Assembly: GCF_032017025.1 (NCBI RefSeq)
Contig: NZ_DALZQO010000013.1
Coordinates: forward strand, 17,889-81,888
Source: Hydrogenoanaerobacterium sp032017025
GTDB taxonomy: Bacteria > Bacillota > Clostridia > Oscillospirales > Ruminococcaceae
Length of the DNA stretch: 64,000 nucleotides
Direction: 5' to 3'
Positions 36,467 through 45,520 of the stretch are shown here, piece by piece. The notes below the pieces were generated by a model, which was not told the origin of the DNA, ran no database searches, and saw nothing but the letters and a program-made list of their open reading frames with translations. Position numbers and translations under genes: made by a program. Positions within the stretch are counted from its first letter, which is position 1, and each line of letters begins with the position of its first letter.

Positions 36467-37734
36467 ACAACTTTAAAGAAAAATTAAATAACCTTTTATT
36501 TAATAACGGTTTTCTCAAGCTTGTTTCTTTGTTTCTTGCCTTTGTGGCCTATGTTGTTGTGGCAATGTACATTAACCCTACCAAGGATTGGACTGTTACC
36601 GATATCCCTATCAATATCGATGTACACAATGCATCCATTGAAAAGCAGGGGCTGAATCTGCTTAGTTCAAACATAGCGGCTGCAAATGTAAAAGTATCAG
36701 GCAAGAACTATATCGTTACAAATCTTTCTGAAAAAGATATTGCCATCAATGCGTCGCTCAGTACGGTTTCGGGTGCGGGGGCTTACGACTTAAAGCTCGA
36801 GGCCGTAAATAAATCCGGCAAAGATTTCGTCATCACCGGTGTTACACCGGGAGTGGTCAAGGTGAAGTTTGATAAGCTGCTCAGCCGCAAATTCCCTGTC
36901 ACGGCACAAATCGAAAACTTTACCATGCCCGAGGGCTATATGTCGCCCGATGAGAAGCCGCTTGTCACTCCGGGCGAAATTACCATCACCGGCCCCGAAG
37001 TAGAGTTAGATAAAATTGCAAAATGTGTCGTTAAAAAAGACTTGGAGAACAGTCCACTGAATAAAACAACGGTGCTCAAGCTGCCAATCGAATTGCAGGA
37101 CAAGAACGGCAACCCTGTTCAATCGGATGAACTGAAGTTGGAGTACGACATTGCCGATGTTAAGCTCACCATATTCAAAAATAAGCAGATTCCCTTGAGT
37201 ATTGGCTTTACCAATGTGCCAGCAAATTTCCCCATTGAAGAGCTGGAATACACCATCTCCAACGAAAAGATCTGGGTGGCGGGTCCGACCGACCAAATTG
37301 ACAATCTGACGGGTGTGAATGTGGGCTATGTTGACTTAAAAACCCTCACCCCCGACAACAACGTCTATAATTTTGATGTTGTGCTTCCGGCTGATTTCAG
37401 CAACGTGCAGCACATCGAAAGTGTTACAGTGGAATTTGACACTACGGGGATGTCTGAAAAGAAATTCTATGTCAGCAACCTTAGGGTGATTAACGCACCT
37501 GTCGGGTATAATGTGACGCTGCTTACCAAGCAGCTTAGCAACGTCACCGTTGTAGGCCCTAAAAAAATTGTGGATAAGCTGACGGCAAAGGATATTGTAG
37601 GTGAAATTGATCTTTCCGACCGTAAAATTACCTCGGGGCAGATTGAAATGCCTATCAGTATGATTGTACCGGGCAAAGGCTTAGTGTGGTCAACAGGAAC
37701 CTACACCGCAGTAGTAAATATTAGAGAGAAATAA
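36463..37734 (+). CDS. cdaR: CdaA regulatory protein CdaR (YbbR domains)
   Basis: Membrane-anchored regulator of CdaA. 423 residues: one N-terminal helix (LKLVSLFLAFVAYVVVAMYI) and then an extracytoplasmic region of about four YbbR repeats, seen from recurring patterns of the type FPVTAQIENFTMPEGY, PLSIGFTNVPANFPIEE and FYVSNLRVINAPVGYNV. Each is followed by a 'V-GP' turn (ITGPEVELDKI, VAGPTDQIDNL, VVGPKKIVDKL). It is coupled to cdaA (ATGA). Confidence 0.93.
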   Translation: MNNFKEKLNNLLFNNGFLKLVSLFLAFVAYVVVAMYINPTKDWTVTDIPINIDVHNASIEKQGLNLLSSNIAAANVKVSGKNYIVTNLSEKDIAINASLSTVSGAGAYDLKLEAVNKSGKDFVITGVTPGVVKVKFDKLLSRKFPVTAQIENFTMPEGYMSPDEKPLVTPGEITITGPEVELDKIAKCVVKKDLENSPLNKTTVLKLPIELQDKNGNPVQSDELKLEYDIADVKLTIFKNKQIPLSIGFTNVPANFPIEELEYTISNEKIWVAGPTDQIDNLTGVNVGYVDLKTLTPDNNVYNFDVVLPADFSNVQHIESVTVEFDTTGMSEKKFYVSNLRVINAPVGYNVTLLTKQLSNVTVVGPKKIVDKLTAKDIVGEIDLSDRKITSGQIEMPISMIVPGKGLVWSTGTYTAVVNIREK

Positions 37735-37748
37735 AAAAGACAGAGGAT

Positions 37749-37780
37749 AAGGCTTGTCAGCGATGTTGGCAAGCCTTTCT
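37749..37780 (+). terminator. Weak terminator after cdaR
   Basis: AAGGCTTG (37749-37756) pairs with CAAGCCTT (37770-37777) and a short T-rich stretch follows. Read-through into the next gene is likely. Confidence 0.45.
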
Positions 37781-37798
37781 CTGGTTATGGAGAGTATT

Positions 37799-39388
37799 AT
37801 GATTGTAATAACAGGAATCCGCACCGAAATTGCACAGGGAACACAGGCAGCGATTGAAAGGGCGATTGCGGAGCTTGGCATCAAACAAAGCAATGTGAAA
37901 AACAGCTATATCATCAAAGCATCGGTGGACGCACGCCGCCGCACCAACATGAGTATGGTGTACTCGGTAGGACTGGAGCTCACCTGCGATGAGGAAGAAG
38001 CGGTAAAAAAGGCAAACAAGCCCTCAATCACTCTGCGCAGCACAGAGCAGACTCCGCTTGTGTTCGGCTCACAAAAATTGAACTCCCGTCCTGTTATCGC
38101 GGGGTTTGGGCCTGCCGGTATGTTTGCGGGGCTGCTGCTGGCGCAAAACGGTTACCGTCCCATCATACTTGAACGCGGCGGCGATGTGGATACCCGCGTT
38201 CAGGCGGTGGAAGGCTTTTGGCAAGGTAAGGGGCTAGATACCGCAACCAATGTGCAGTTTGGCGAGGGCGGCGCGGGAACCTTCTCAGACGGCAAGCTGA
38301 TTACCCGCATCAACGATCCGCATTGCAACTATATTCTGCGTGAGTTTGTACGTTTTGGTGCCCCGCAGGAGATTTTATATAAGGCAAAGCCTCACATCGG
38401 TACAGACCTGTTGCGCGGCATTGTCAAGGCAATCCGGCAAGAGATTATTTCTCTTGGTGGTGAAATTCGCTTTTGCTCACAGCTTGAGGATTTTATAATT
38501 TCTGAAAATAAGGTGCAAAGTGTTGCCGCAGGCGGGGAAAGTTTACCCTCACAGGTACTGGTGCTTGCGGTAGGGCACAGTGCACGAGATACCTTTGAAC
38601 TGCTGCAGAACAAACAACTCGCTTTGGAGGTCAAGCCGTTTTCGGTGGGGGTGCGTATTGAGCACCTGCAATCCGAAATTGACAAGGGGCTGTTCGGCGA
38701 ATTTGCGGGGCACTCTGCGCTCGGCAAAGGGGAGTATCAGCTTTCCCACAGGCGCGGGGAGCGCGCGGTCTACACCTTTTGCATGTGTCCCGGCGGTACG
38801 GTGGTGCCTTCCGCGTCAGAGGAAAACAGCGTGGTGGTAAACGGCATGAGCGAATATGCGCGCGATAAGGCAAACGCCAACTCCGCACTGGTTGTCTCGG
38901 TAGACAGCCGTGATTTCGGCGATAATCCCATGGATGCCATCCGCTTTCAGCAAAGGTTGGAACGCGCGGCATTCACTGCCGGTGGCAGCAGCTACAAGGC
39001 GCCTGCGCAGACGGTGGGCGACTTTTTAAAGGGGCGTACAGGGCTGAACCTTGGCAGGGTGCAGCCGTCTTATTCCATCGGCACCAAAGCTTCGAATATG
39101 CTCGATTTATTTCCACAGCAAATTACGGATATGATGCGCCTGGGGCTTCTGGTATTCGATAGCAAAATTAAGGGCTTTGCCGCTCACGACGCGGTGCTTA
39201 CCGGTGTTGAAACCCGAACCTCATCGCCCGTACGTATTTTGCGAAACGAAAACGGCGAATCGATTTCGATAGGGGGCTTATACCCCTGCGGTGAGGGTGC
39301 AGGCTATGCGGGCGGCATTATGAGCGCCGCGGTGGATGGATTGAAAATTGCCGAAAGCATCATTCAAAAATACGCTCCGCTGGAATGA
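37799..39388 (+). CDS. NAD(P)/FAD-dependent oxidoreductase
   Basis: 529-residue flavoprotein. The Rossmann fingerprint (PVIAGFGPAGMFAGLLLAQNG, then ILERGG) begins about residue 95 after an N-terminal domain of about 90 residues. NVQFGEGGAGTFSDGKL, VLAVGHSARDTF and the C-terminal GGLYPCGEGAGYAGGI match the large uncharacterised FAD-dependent dehydrogenase family of Firmicutes. The start at 37799 is set by GGAGAG; the longer frame upstream overlaps a hairpin. Substrate unknown. Confidence 0.88.
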   Translation: MIVITGIRTEIAQGTQAAIERAIAELGIKQSNVKNSYIIKASVDARRRTNMSMVYSVGLELTCDEEEAVKKANKPSITLRSTEQTPLVFGSQKLNSRPVIAGFGPAGMFAGLLLAQNGYRPIILERGGDVDTRVQAVEGFWQGKGLDTATNVQFGEGGAGTFSDGKLITRINDPHCNYILREFVRFGAPQEILYKAKPHIGTDLLRGIVKAIRQEIISLGGEIRFCSQLEDFIISENKVQSVAAGGESLPSQVLVLAVGHSARDTFELLQNKQLALEVKPFSVGVRIEHLQSEIDKGLFGEFAGHSALGKGEYQLSHRRGERAVYTFCMCPGGTVVPSASEENSVVVNGMSEYARDKANANSALVVSVDSRDFGDNPMDAIRFQQRLERAAFTAGGSSYKAPAQTVGDFLKGRTGLNLGRVQPSYSIGTKASNMLDLFPQQITDMMRLGLLVFDSKIKGFAAHDAVLTGVETRTSSPVRILRNENGESISIGGLYPCGEGAGYAGGIMSAAVDGLKIAESIIQKYAPLE

Positions 39389-39406
39389 CGCAGAGGGGGA
39401 ATATTG

Positions 39407-39703
39407 ATGGACACCAGTACCCTAATCGTAGTTTTTATTGTTCTGATGATTGTATTAACGCAAAGAAACACGATTTTGATTGCAGTAAGAAAGAAAAGAA
39501 AGAGGAGAATGGCAACGATGACGAACGAACTGATTCGAAAGTATATCGGTAAAACATGTCTTATTTCCACAGGCTCATTTGGCAGTTCGGTCAGTGGGGA
39601 GATTTTGGATGTAGTAGAAAATTGGATTGAAGTGAAAACCAAAAAAGGGAGCCAACTTCTCAATGCGGATTACGTCACCAACATAATGCCGAAGGAATCA
39701 TAA
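39407..39703 (+). CDS. Small membrane-anchored hypothetical protein
   Basis: 98 residues: one N-terminal membrane helix (STLIVVFIVLMIVL), a very basic stretch (RKKRKRR), then a small beta-rich domain (LIRKYIGKTCLISTGSFG, SGEILDVVENWIEV). The soluble part resembles short Sm-like or DUF6897-like domains, but this is unsure. An alternative start is the internal ATG before TNELIRKY, giving only the soluble domain. Start behind AGAGGGGGA, 18 bases after the flavoprotein stop. Confidence 0.6.
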   Translation: MDTSTLIVVFIVLMIVLTQRNTILIAVRKKRKRRMATMTNELIRKYIGKTCLISTGSFGSSVSGEILDVVENWIEVKTKKGSQLLNADYVTNIMPKES

Positions 39704-39715
39704 GAAAACGAGACA

Positions 39716-39740
39716 GGGCAGGCCGCAGCCTGCCCATTTT
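39716..39740 (+). terminator. Terminator before recJ
   Basis: GGGCAGGC and GCCTGCCC pair around a four-base loop; ATTTTA follows. Confidence 0.7.
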
Positions 39741-39754
39741 ACATGGCTGGTCAA

Positions 39755-39784
39755 TTGGCACTATTGAAATTAAATGGCTATAAT
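39755..39784 (+). promoter_or_regulatory. Promoter of the recJ-rel-hemZ cluster
   Basis: TTGGCA (39755-39760) and TATAAT (39779-39784) with an 18-bp spacer, about 190 bases before recJ. Confidence 0.6.
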
Positions 39785-39971
39785 GGTAGAATATAATGAT
39801 ATAAAACTGTTTTATAGCTTTTCCAATAATAAACCGGAGAAGAGGTATTGGCAACCGCCGTACAAACGACTTTCTAAAGCCAATGCAGTAACAGTATGCC
39901 TTTTGGATATGCAAGCAACTCCGTTTCGCAAATGGGATTGCTTTAACGACTAACCAGCGGAGGATTGTGGA

Positions 39972-42020
39972 TTGGGTATTAGAAAATGGGATATTTTAAA
40001 TATAGATCGGCGTAAATCAGCAAACCTTGCAATTGCTACCGGTTTGGACGGCTTTGTCTGCGACATTCTGCAGGCAAGGGGAATGGACACCGTCGAACAG
40101 CTGCAGGAATTTTTTTCTGAACAGATGTATGATCCGTTTCTGCTGCCCGATATGGATAAAGCTGCAGAGCGTGTTCAGGCGGCGATTGATGAGCAGGAGA
40201 GCATCTGCATTTATGGCGACTACGACTGTGACGGCATCACCAGTACAGTTTTGCTCTACACCTATCTGCAAACGATGGGGGCGCAGGTTTCTTATTATAT
40301 TCCCGACCGCGACTGTGAGGGCTACGGCATGAACCGCGGTGCGATGGATACCCTGTCGCAGCGCGGCGTAAACCTTATCATCACGGTGGATAACGGAATT
40401 TCCGCGCTTGATGAGATTGACTATGCAAATTCACTGGGGATGCAGGTTGTTGTTACCGACCACCACAGGCCCCGCGAGGTGCTGCCGAATGCGGTGGCAG
40501 TGGTAGACCCTCACCGGGCTGACTGTACCGCTCCGTTCAAAAACTTGGCGGGGGTGGGNNNNNNNNNNGTGGGTGTTGTGTTTAAGCTGATCTGTGCGCT
40601 TGAGGGCGGCGACGGTATCGAGTTGCTTGATTATTACGGCGACCTGACCTGTATCGGCACCATTGCGGATATCGTTTCGCTCACCGGTGAAAACCGAACC
40701 ATTGTCCGCTACGGCTTAGAACGCCTGCAATACACCGATAACGTAGGCCTGCGCGCTTTGTTGGAGGTTTCGGGTCTGCTCGATAAGCGCATTACCTGTG
40801 AGAATGTCGGCTTTATTTTGGCACCGCGCATCAATGCGGCGGGCAGAATGGGCTTTACACAAAAGGCTGTCGACCTGCTGCTGTGTGAGGATGAGGAGGA
40901 AGCACTGGAGCTTGCCGCCTTGATTACCGAGCAGAATAAGGCTCGGCAGGAAATAGAAGCAAAAATTCTCAAAGATATTTCCTCGGAAATAGCGAAAACC
41001 CCCGGAATACTGTATGAACGTTTACTCGTGCTTTCCGGCGAGGGGTGGCACCATGGCATTATTGGCATTGTCTGCTCTAAAATAATGGAGCGCTATGCGA
41101 AACCATGTCTGCTCATCTCGGTTGACGGGGATGAGGCGCGCGGCTCGGGCAGAAGCATTGAGGGCTTCTCGCTTGTGGATGCAATTGCGAAATGCGGTAA
41201 GCACCTTACCCGTTACGGCGGCCATACGCTGGCTGCGGGCTTTTCGCTGAATACTGTACAGATAGCCAATTTTAAAGAACAACTGCTTACAGACGCTAAG
41301 AATGACTTTGATTCAATGCCTGTCATGGCCGTAAAAATTGACCGTGAGCTTTCTCCGCAGGAGCTTACGGTTGACAATCTGAAAAAGCTTACGGTTCTTG
41401 AGCCGTTTGGTACAGACAATGAAACGCCTGTGTTTGCTGTGCTTGGGGCGCAGATTGAGGCTATTTACCCTATGGGCAGCGACGGCGGGCATATTCGCAT
41501 TCGCTTGCGCAAGGACGGACAAAGCTTTTATGCAGTTTATTTTGGTATGTCGCAGGAGCGTTTTGCCTACGCTGTGGGTGATACTATTGATATCGCTGCC
41601 AACTGTGATGTAAATGTATATAACAACGAGGAGCGCGTTTCGGTAAAAATCAAAACGATACGCCCAACGGGCATTAATCAGGCCCCACTGTTTGATGGGG
41701 TACAGCAGTACGACCGCTATCGTCGCCGCGAAGGCTGGAGTGAAGAGACAAGGGAGCGCAATGTGCCCACACGCAACGATATCGCGGTGATTTACCGTTG
41801 GCTACGCGAACAAAAGGGCTATAGCGGTGACCTTGAGGTGCTGTACTGCAAGTTGGCGCCGCAGCAAATTGGCTATTGTAAGCTGCGGCTGGCTCTCGAT
41901 GTGATGGCGGAGATGGGGCTGATTCGTTGCCTACATACAAAATTTGGTGTTGCTATTACACTTTGCGCAGTAAACGGCAAGATCGACCTGGAACAATCTA
42001 AGATTTTGCAAGCATTATAA
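39972..42020 (+). CDS. recJ: Single-stranded-DNA-specific exonuclease RecJ (contains assembly gap)
   Basis: 5'-3' exonuclease for recombination and mismatch repair. DHH motif I is in IYGDYDCDGITS and the DHH triplet itself in VVTDHHRPRE. The DHHA1 domain (GEGWHHGIIGIVCSKI, GRSIEGFSLVDAI, YGGHTLAAGF) and an OB fold follow, with an extra C-terminal winged region. The start is TTG behind GCGGAGG. Ten N bases (40559-40568) interrupt the gene in frame. The apparent 682 residues probably include five artificial codons. Confidence 0.93.
   Translation: MGIRKWDILNIDRRKSANLAIATGLDGFVCDILQARGMDTVEQLQEFFSEQMYDPFLLPDMDKAAERVQAAIDEQESICIYGDYDCDGITSTVLLYTYLQTMGAQVSYYIPDRDCEGYGMNRGAMDTLSQRGVNLIITVDNGISALDEIDYANSLGMQVVVTDHHRPREVLPNAVAVVDPHRADCTAPFKNLAGVXXXXVGVVFKLICALEGGDGIELLDYYGDLTCIGTIADIVSLTGENRTIVRYGLERLQYTDNVGLRALLEVSGLLDKRITCENVGFILAPRINAAGRMGFTQKAVDLLLCEDEEEALELAALITEQNKARQEIEAKILKDISSEIAKTPGILYERLLVLSGEGWHHGIIGIVCSKIMERYAKPCLLISVDGDEARGSGRSIEGFSLVDAIAKCGKHLTRYGGHTLAAGFSLNTVQIANFKEQLLTDAKNDFDSMPVMAVKIDRELSPQELTVDNLKKLTVLEPFGTDNETPVFAVLGAQIEAIYPMGSDGGHIRIRLRKDGQSFYAVYFGMSQERFAYAVGDTIDIAANCDVNVYNNEERVSVKIKTIRPTGINQAPLFDGVQQYDRYRRREGWSEETRERNVPTRNDIAVIYRWLREQKGYSGDLEVLYCKLAPQQIGYCKLRLALDVMAEMGLIRCLHTKFGVAITLCAVNGKIDLEQSKILQAL
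40559..40568. other. 10-N assembly gap inside recJ
   Basis: GCGGGGGTGGG precedes and GTGGGTGTTGTG follows the N run. If the shared GTGGG is overlapped and the N bases removed, the reading becomes LAGVGVVFKL, the usual RecJ sequence, with the frame kept. The gap therefore looks like two contig ends joined without merging their overlap. Confidence 0.8.
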
Positions 42021-42079
42021 CTGCATTTGTTGCTCGGTGCATGGCCAGGTAAAAGGATAATACCATGCCCGAGAAGCCA

Positions 42080-42095
42080 GCAGGGGCGCCCCTGC
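42080..42095 (+). promoter_or_regulatory. Perfect palindrome next to the rel ribosome-binding site
   Basis: GCAGGGGCGCCCCTGC is fully self-complementary and ends immediately before AAGGAGG (42096-42102), the Shine-Dalgarno of rel. An overlapping short ORF (42065-42148) begins upstream and ends within rel. A role in rel translation is possible, not shown. Confidence 0.35.
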
Positions 42096-42110
42096 AAGGA
42101 GGAAAGATGA

Positions 42111-44306
42111 ATGAGCGACAGAGACAAAAGCGAAATAGAGGCATTTGAAGGTTTGCTTGCTACAATAGAAAAAACCGGAAAGCAATACGATGTGGAGTGT
42201 ATTGCGCGCGCTTATGAGACTGCCAAAGAGGCACATAAGGGGCAGCGCAGGGTTTCGGGTGAGCCTTATGTCATGCACCCGGTTCATGTTGCCGAAATTC
42301 TGGTGCAGCTGGGTATGGATACCGACACCATTGTAGCAGCGCTTCTGCATGATGTGGTGGAAGACACCTCCATGACGCTGGAAATGCTGGAGAAACAGTA
42401 CGGCAAGGACGTTGCTCTGCTGGTGGACGGCGTGACAAAGCTGGGCAAGATTCCGTTTTCGTCACGAGAGGAGCAGCAGGCTGAGAATGTGCGCAAAATG
42501 CTGCTTGCTATGGCAAAAGATGTGCGCGTTATTATTATCAAGCTGGCAGATAGGCTGCATAATATGCGTACAATCTCCGTTATGCCCGACCAGAAGCGCC
42601 GTGACAAATCGCTTGAAACAATGGAGGTTTACGCTCCGCTTGCTCATCGTCTGGGTATCCGCGCAGTTAAGGAAGAACTGGAGGATATTGCACTAAAATA
42701 CCTTGATCCTATCGCCTATGAAGAGATTGAACACATGCTCGATCTGAAAAAGGATGAACGCAGCCAATTTATAGAGCACATTAAAGCGCGCATTAATCAA
42801 CGCGTGGTGGAAGAGGACGGCAAAAAAATTCACCTTGAAGGCAGAGTAAAGAGCATTTACGGCATCTACCGCAAGGTGTACATGAACGGCAGAAGCATGG
42901 ACGAAATCTACGACATCTACGCAGTGCGTGTAATTGTGGATACAGTAATTGAGTGTTACAATATTTTGGGTATTGTTCATGATATGTTCCGTCCCATCCC
43001 CAACCGGTTTAAAGATTATATTTCCACCCCCAAGCCCAACATGTACCAGTCCCTGCACACCACGGTTATCGATAAAGAGGGCATCCCCTTTGAAATACAG
43101 ATTCGTACTTGGGATATGCACTACACCGCCGAATACGGCATTGCGGCCCACTGGAAATACAAGGCGGGCGTCTCTGGTAAAGATAAGTTGGAGGAGCGCC
43201 TTGCATGGGTGCGCCAGCTATTGGAGGTACAGCAGGAATCGGAGGATATTGAGGACATTGTCCGCTCCATCAAAACCGACCTTGCCCCCGAAGAGGTATT
43301 TGTATTTACTCCACGCGGTGACGTTATTTGTCTGCCTGCGGGTGCTATCGTCATCGATTTTGCATATGCCATTCACACCGCGGTTGGCAACCGTATGGTT
43401 GGTGCCAAGGTGGACGGGCGTATGGTGAGCATTGATTATCAGGTGAAAACCGGAAACATTGTTGAGGTGCTCACTTCCAAAAGCCTCACGCAAGGCCCCA
43501 GCCGCGATTGGCTTAAGCTGGTGAAGACAAGTGAAGCACGCAATAAAATTCGTTCGTGGTTTAAAAAAGAGCGCCGTGACGAAAACATTGCAGAGGGTAA
43601 AACCGAGTTGGAGCGCGAGTTTAGGCGCAACTATATCAACCTGCCCGATGCCGAGATGAAAGAATTTATAAGTTCCATTGCCAAACGCCAGCACTTCCCC
43701 AGTATTGAGGATTTTATGGCGGCAATTGGTTACGGAGGCATCTCGCTTTCCCGCATCATGCCGCGCATCAAAGATGATTTTCAGCGTACCTACCGTGCGC
43801 CTGAGGTTGACCCCAAAACGATAGTCAAACCGAAAAAAGATAAAAAAGGGCAAAGCGGCGTTATTGTGGAGGGGCTGGACAGCTGCCTTGTTAAGTTCGC
43901 CCGCTGCTGCAACCCGCTGCCCGGCGACGATATCGTAGGCTTTGTAACACGTGGTTTTGGTGTTTCCATCCATAAACGCGACTGTGTCAACGTGCTTGCA
44001 TCAATGCAGGATGAGGCTCAGCGCGACCGTTGGGTGCGTACTCACTGGGCGGAATCAGTTAAAGAGACGTTTAAATCGACCATTGAAATTTACGCTACCG
44101 ATCGACAAGGGCTTATTGCAGATATCAGCATCGCTCTTGCAAACATGCACATTCAAATGCATTCTCTCAATGCCCGTGAAGCAAAAGACAGTCATGTTGT
44201 CATCCAAATTACACTGGGTATTTCGGGTGTTGATCAGCTCTCCAACATTATCAATACCTTTGGCAAAATCTCGGGTGTAATCTCGGTGGAAAGGGCGACC
44301 CAGTAA
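42111..44306 (+). CDS. rel: Bifunctional (p)ppGpp synthetase/hydrolase Rel
   Basis: Makes and degrades the stringent-response alarmone. 731 residues in the standard order: HD hydrolase domain (YVMHPVHVAEIL, LLHDVVEDT), synthetase domain (YDIYAVRVIVDT, KDYISTPKPNMYQSLHTTV, EIQIRT), TGS (EVFVFTPRGDVICLPAGA), helical/zinc-finger region (ARCCNPLPGDDIVGFVTRG) and a C-terminal ACT domain. Hydrolase residues appear intact, so it is bifunctional. It follows recJ by 90 bases; apt, which often lies between the two, is absent here. Confidence 0.96.
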   Translation: MSDRDKSEIEAFEGLLATIEKTGKQYDVECIARAYETAKEAHKGQRRVSGEPYVMHPVHVAEILVQLGMDTDTIVAALLHDVVEDTSMTLEMLEKQYGKDVALLVDGVTKLGKIPFSSREEQQAENVRKMLLAMAKDVRVIIIKLADRLHNMRTISVMPDQKRRDKSLETMEVYAPLAHRLGIRAVKEELEDIALKYLDPIAYEEIEHMLDLKKDERSQFIEHIKARINQRVVEEDGKKIHLEGRVKSIYGIYRKVYMNGRSMDEIYDIYAVRVIVDTVIECYNILGIVHDMFRPIPNRFKDYISTPKPNMYQSLHTTVIDKEGIPFEIQIRTWDMHYTAEYGIAAHWKYKAGVSGKDKLEERLAWVRQLLEVQQESEDIEDIVRSIKTDLAPEEVFVFTPRGDVICLPAGAIVIDFAYAIHTAVGNRMVGAKVDGRMVSIDYQVKTGNIVEVLTSKSLTQGPSRDWLKLVKTSEARNKIRSWFKKERRDENIAEGKTELEREFRRNYINLPDAEMKEFISSIAKRQHFPSIEDFMAAIGYGGISLSRIMPRIKDDFQRTYRAPEVDPKTIVKPKKDKKGQSGVIVEGLDSCLVKFARCCNPLPGDDIVGFVTRGFGVSIHKRDCVNVLASMQDEAQRDRWVRTHWAESVKETFKSTIEIYATDRQGLIADISIALANMHIQMHSLNAREAKDSHVVIQITLGISGVDQLSNIINTFGKISGVISVERATQ

Positions 44307-44362
44307 GCAGAGCTATCACAGACCGGAGGAAAATATCCGAACACAGCAGACAGGAGTATAGA

Positions 44363-44830
44363 ATGAAAGCGGTTTTGCAGCGAGTAACGCATTCGAGCGT
44401 TGCCATAGAAAATGAGATTGTCGGTGAAATTGGGCAGGGCATCATGCTACTGCTCGGTATCACTGAGGAGGACACCAAAAAAGAATGTGATTTTCTTGCC
44501 GAAAAAGCGGTGAACCTGCGCATCTTTGAAGATGAAGATGGGAAGATGAATCGCAGCCTGCTCGACATCGGCGGTGAAATGCTTATAGTTTCGCAATTCA
44601 CCTTGTGTGCAGATTGCAGAAAAGGCAGGCGCCCGTCGTTTATTGCGGCGGCACGCCCCGAAAAAGCAATACCGCTGTATGAGCACTTTATTGCAAAAAT
44701 AGGCGAGCGGGGTATTAAAACCGCAACCGGAAGATTTGGTGCCGATATGATGGTTTCCATTAAAAATGACGGCCCGGTTACCATTGTTTTAGATACAAAT
44801 GATATTATGGCGGGTGCCGCGCGCGGGTAA
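44363..44830 (+). CDS. dtd: D-aminoacyl-tRNA deacylase
   Basis: Removes D-amino acids (and glycine from tRNA-Ala) from mischarged tRNA. 155 residues; motifs MKAVLQRVTHSSVAIE, LIVSQFTLCADCRKGRRPSF (the catalytic SQFTL) and the cross-subunit Gly-cisPro region near GPVTIVLDTN. Start behind ACAGGAGTATAG. It follows rel in the usual Firmicutes order. Confidence 0.95.
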   Translation: MKAVLQRVTHSSVAIENEIVGEIGQGIMLLLGITEEDTKKECDFLAEKAVNLRIFEDEDGKMNRSLLDIGGEMLIVSQFTLCADCRKGRRPSFIAAARPEKAIPLYEHFIAKIGERGIKTATGRFGADMMVSIKNDGPVTIVLDTNDIMAGAARG

Positions 44831-44872
44831 TCCGCAGGCGGCAGTAAGCCGGTTTATGAAGGAGTGAATGAT

Positions 44873-45520
44873 ATGAAAATCGAATCCCTTGTGCTCGGTG
44901 AGCTTGAGACCAACTGTTATATCGTATCAAGCGATATTGGCAGCTGTGCAATTATTGACCCCGCGTCCGACGCGGAAACGATTATCAAGTTCATCGAGAA
45001 CCGCGGCTATACGCCCGAATATATTCTCATTACCCATCCGCATCATGATCATATCGGTGCAGTAAAGCAGCTGCAGGCACATTACGGTGCAAAAGTAGTC
45101 ATCAGCAGCATCGACTACAAAATCATTCTTGACCCCATGCCGATGTATGGCAAGCGCTATATCTGGAAGATGATGGACAAACTGTTTAGTGCCGACCGGC
45201 TCGTAGAAGATGGCGACGAGGTTGTGATGGATGAAATTACCTTTCAGGTGCTTCTCACTCCCGGCCATACCGCGGGTGGCGTGTGTTATTTATGTGGTAA
45301 CCAGCTGTTTTCGGGCGATACCCTGTTTGCAGGCAATGTTGGTCGCTGCGACCTTTACAGCGGCGATTTTAATGCAATGCTGCACTCGGTTGACCGCCTC
45401 GCGGCGTTGCCCGGTGACTATGAAGTTCGCCCGGGCCACGGTGATTCCACCACTATGGAGCAGGAACGCAGGCAGAATGAATATATAGGAATGTTAAAAC
45501 GCAATGAAGATTTTTATTGA
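44873..45520 (+). CDS. MBL-fold metallo-hydrolase (YqgX/glyoxalase II-like)
   Basis: 215-residue metallo-beta-lactamase-fold hydrolase with the binuclear metal motif THPHHDHIGA, then GHTAGGVCYL, FSGDTLF and the C-terminal GHGDSTTMEQER. The family includes hydroxyacylglutathione hydrolase-like proteins of unknown substrate. The start at 44873 is set by GAAGGAG eight bases upstream. Its end overlaps hemZ by 17 bases. Confidence 0.9.
   Translation: MKIESLVLGELETNCYIVSSDIGSCAIIDPASDAETIIKFIENRGYTPEYILITHPHHDHIGAVKQLQAHYGAKVVISSIDYKIILDPMPMYGKRYIWKMMDKLFSADRLVEDGDEVVMDEITFQVLLTPGHTAGGVCYLCGNQLFSGDTLFAGNVGRCDLYSGDFNAMLHSVDRLAALPGDYEVRPGHGDSTTMEQERRQNEYIGMLKRNEDFY

Noticed and set aside
39783..39953. 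A 56-codon frame (MVEYNDIKLFYSF...) between the flavoprotein genes and recJ
   Set aside because: Its ATG is part of the -10 element TATAAT of the recJ promoter, so it could not be translated from that transcript, and no ribosome-binding site precedes it.
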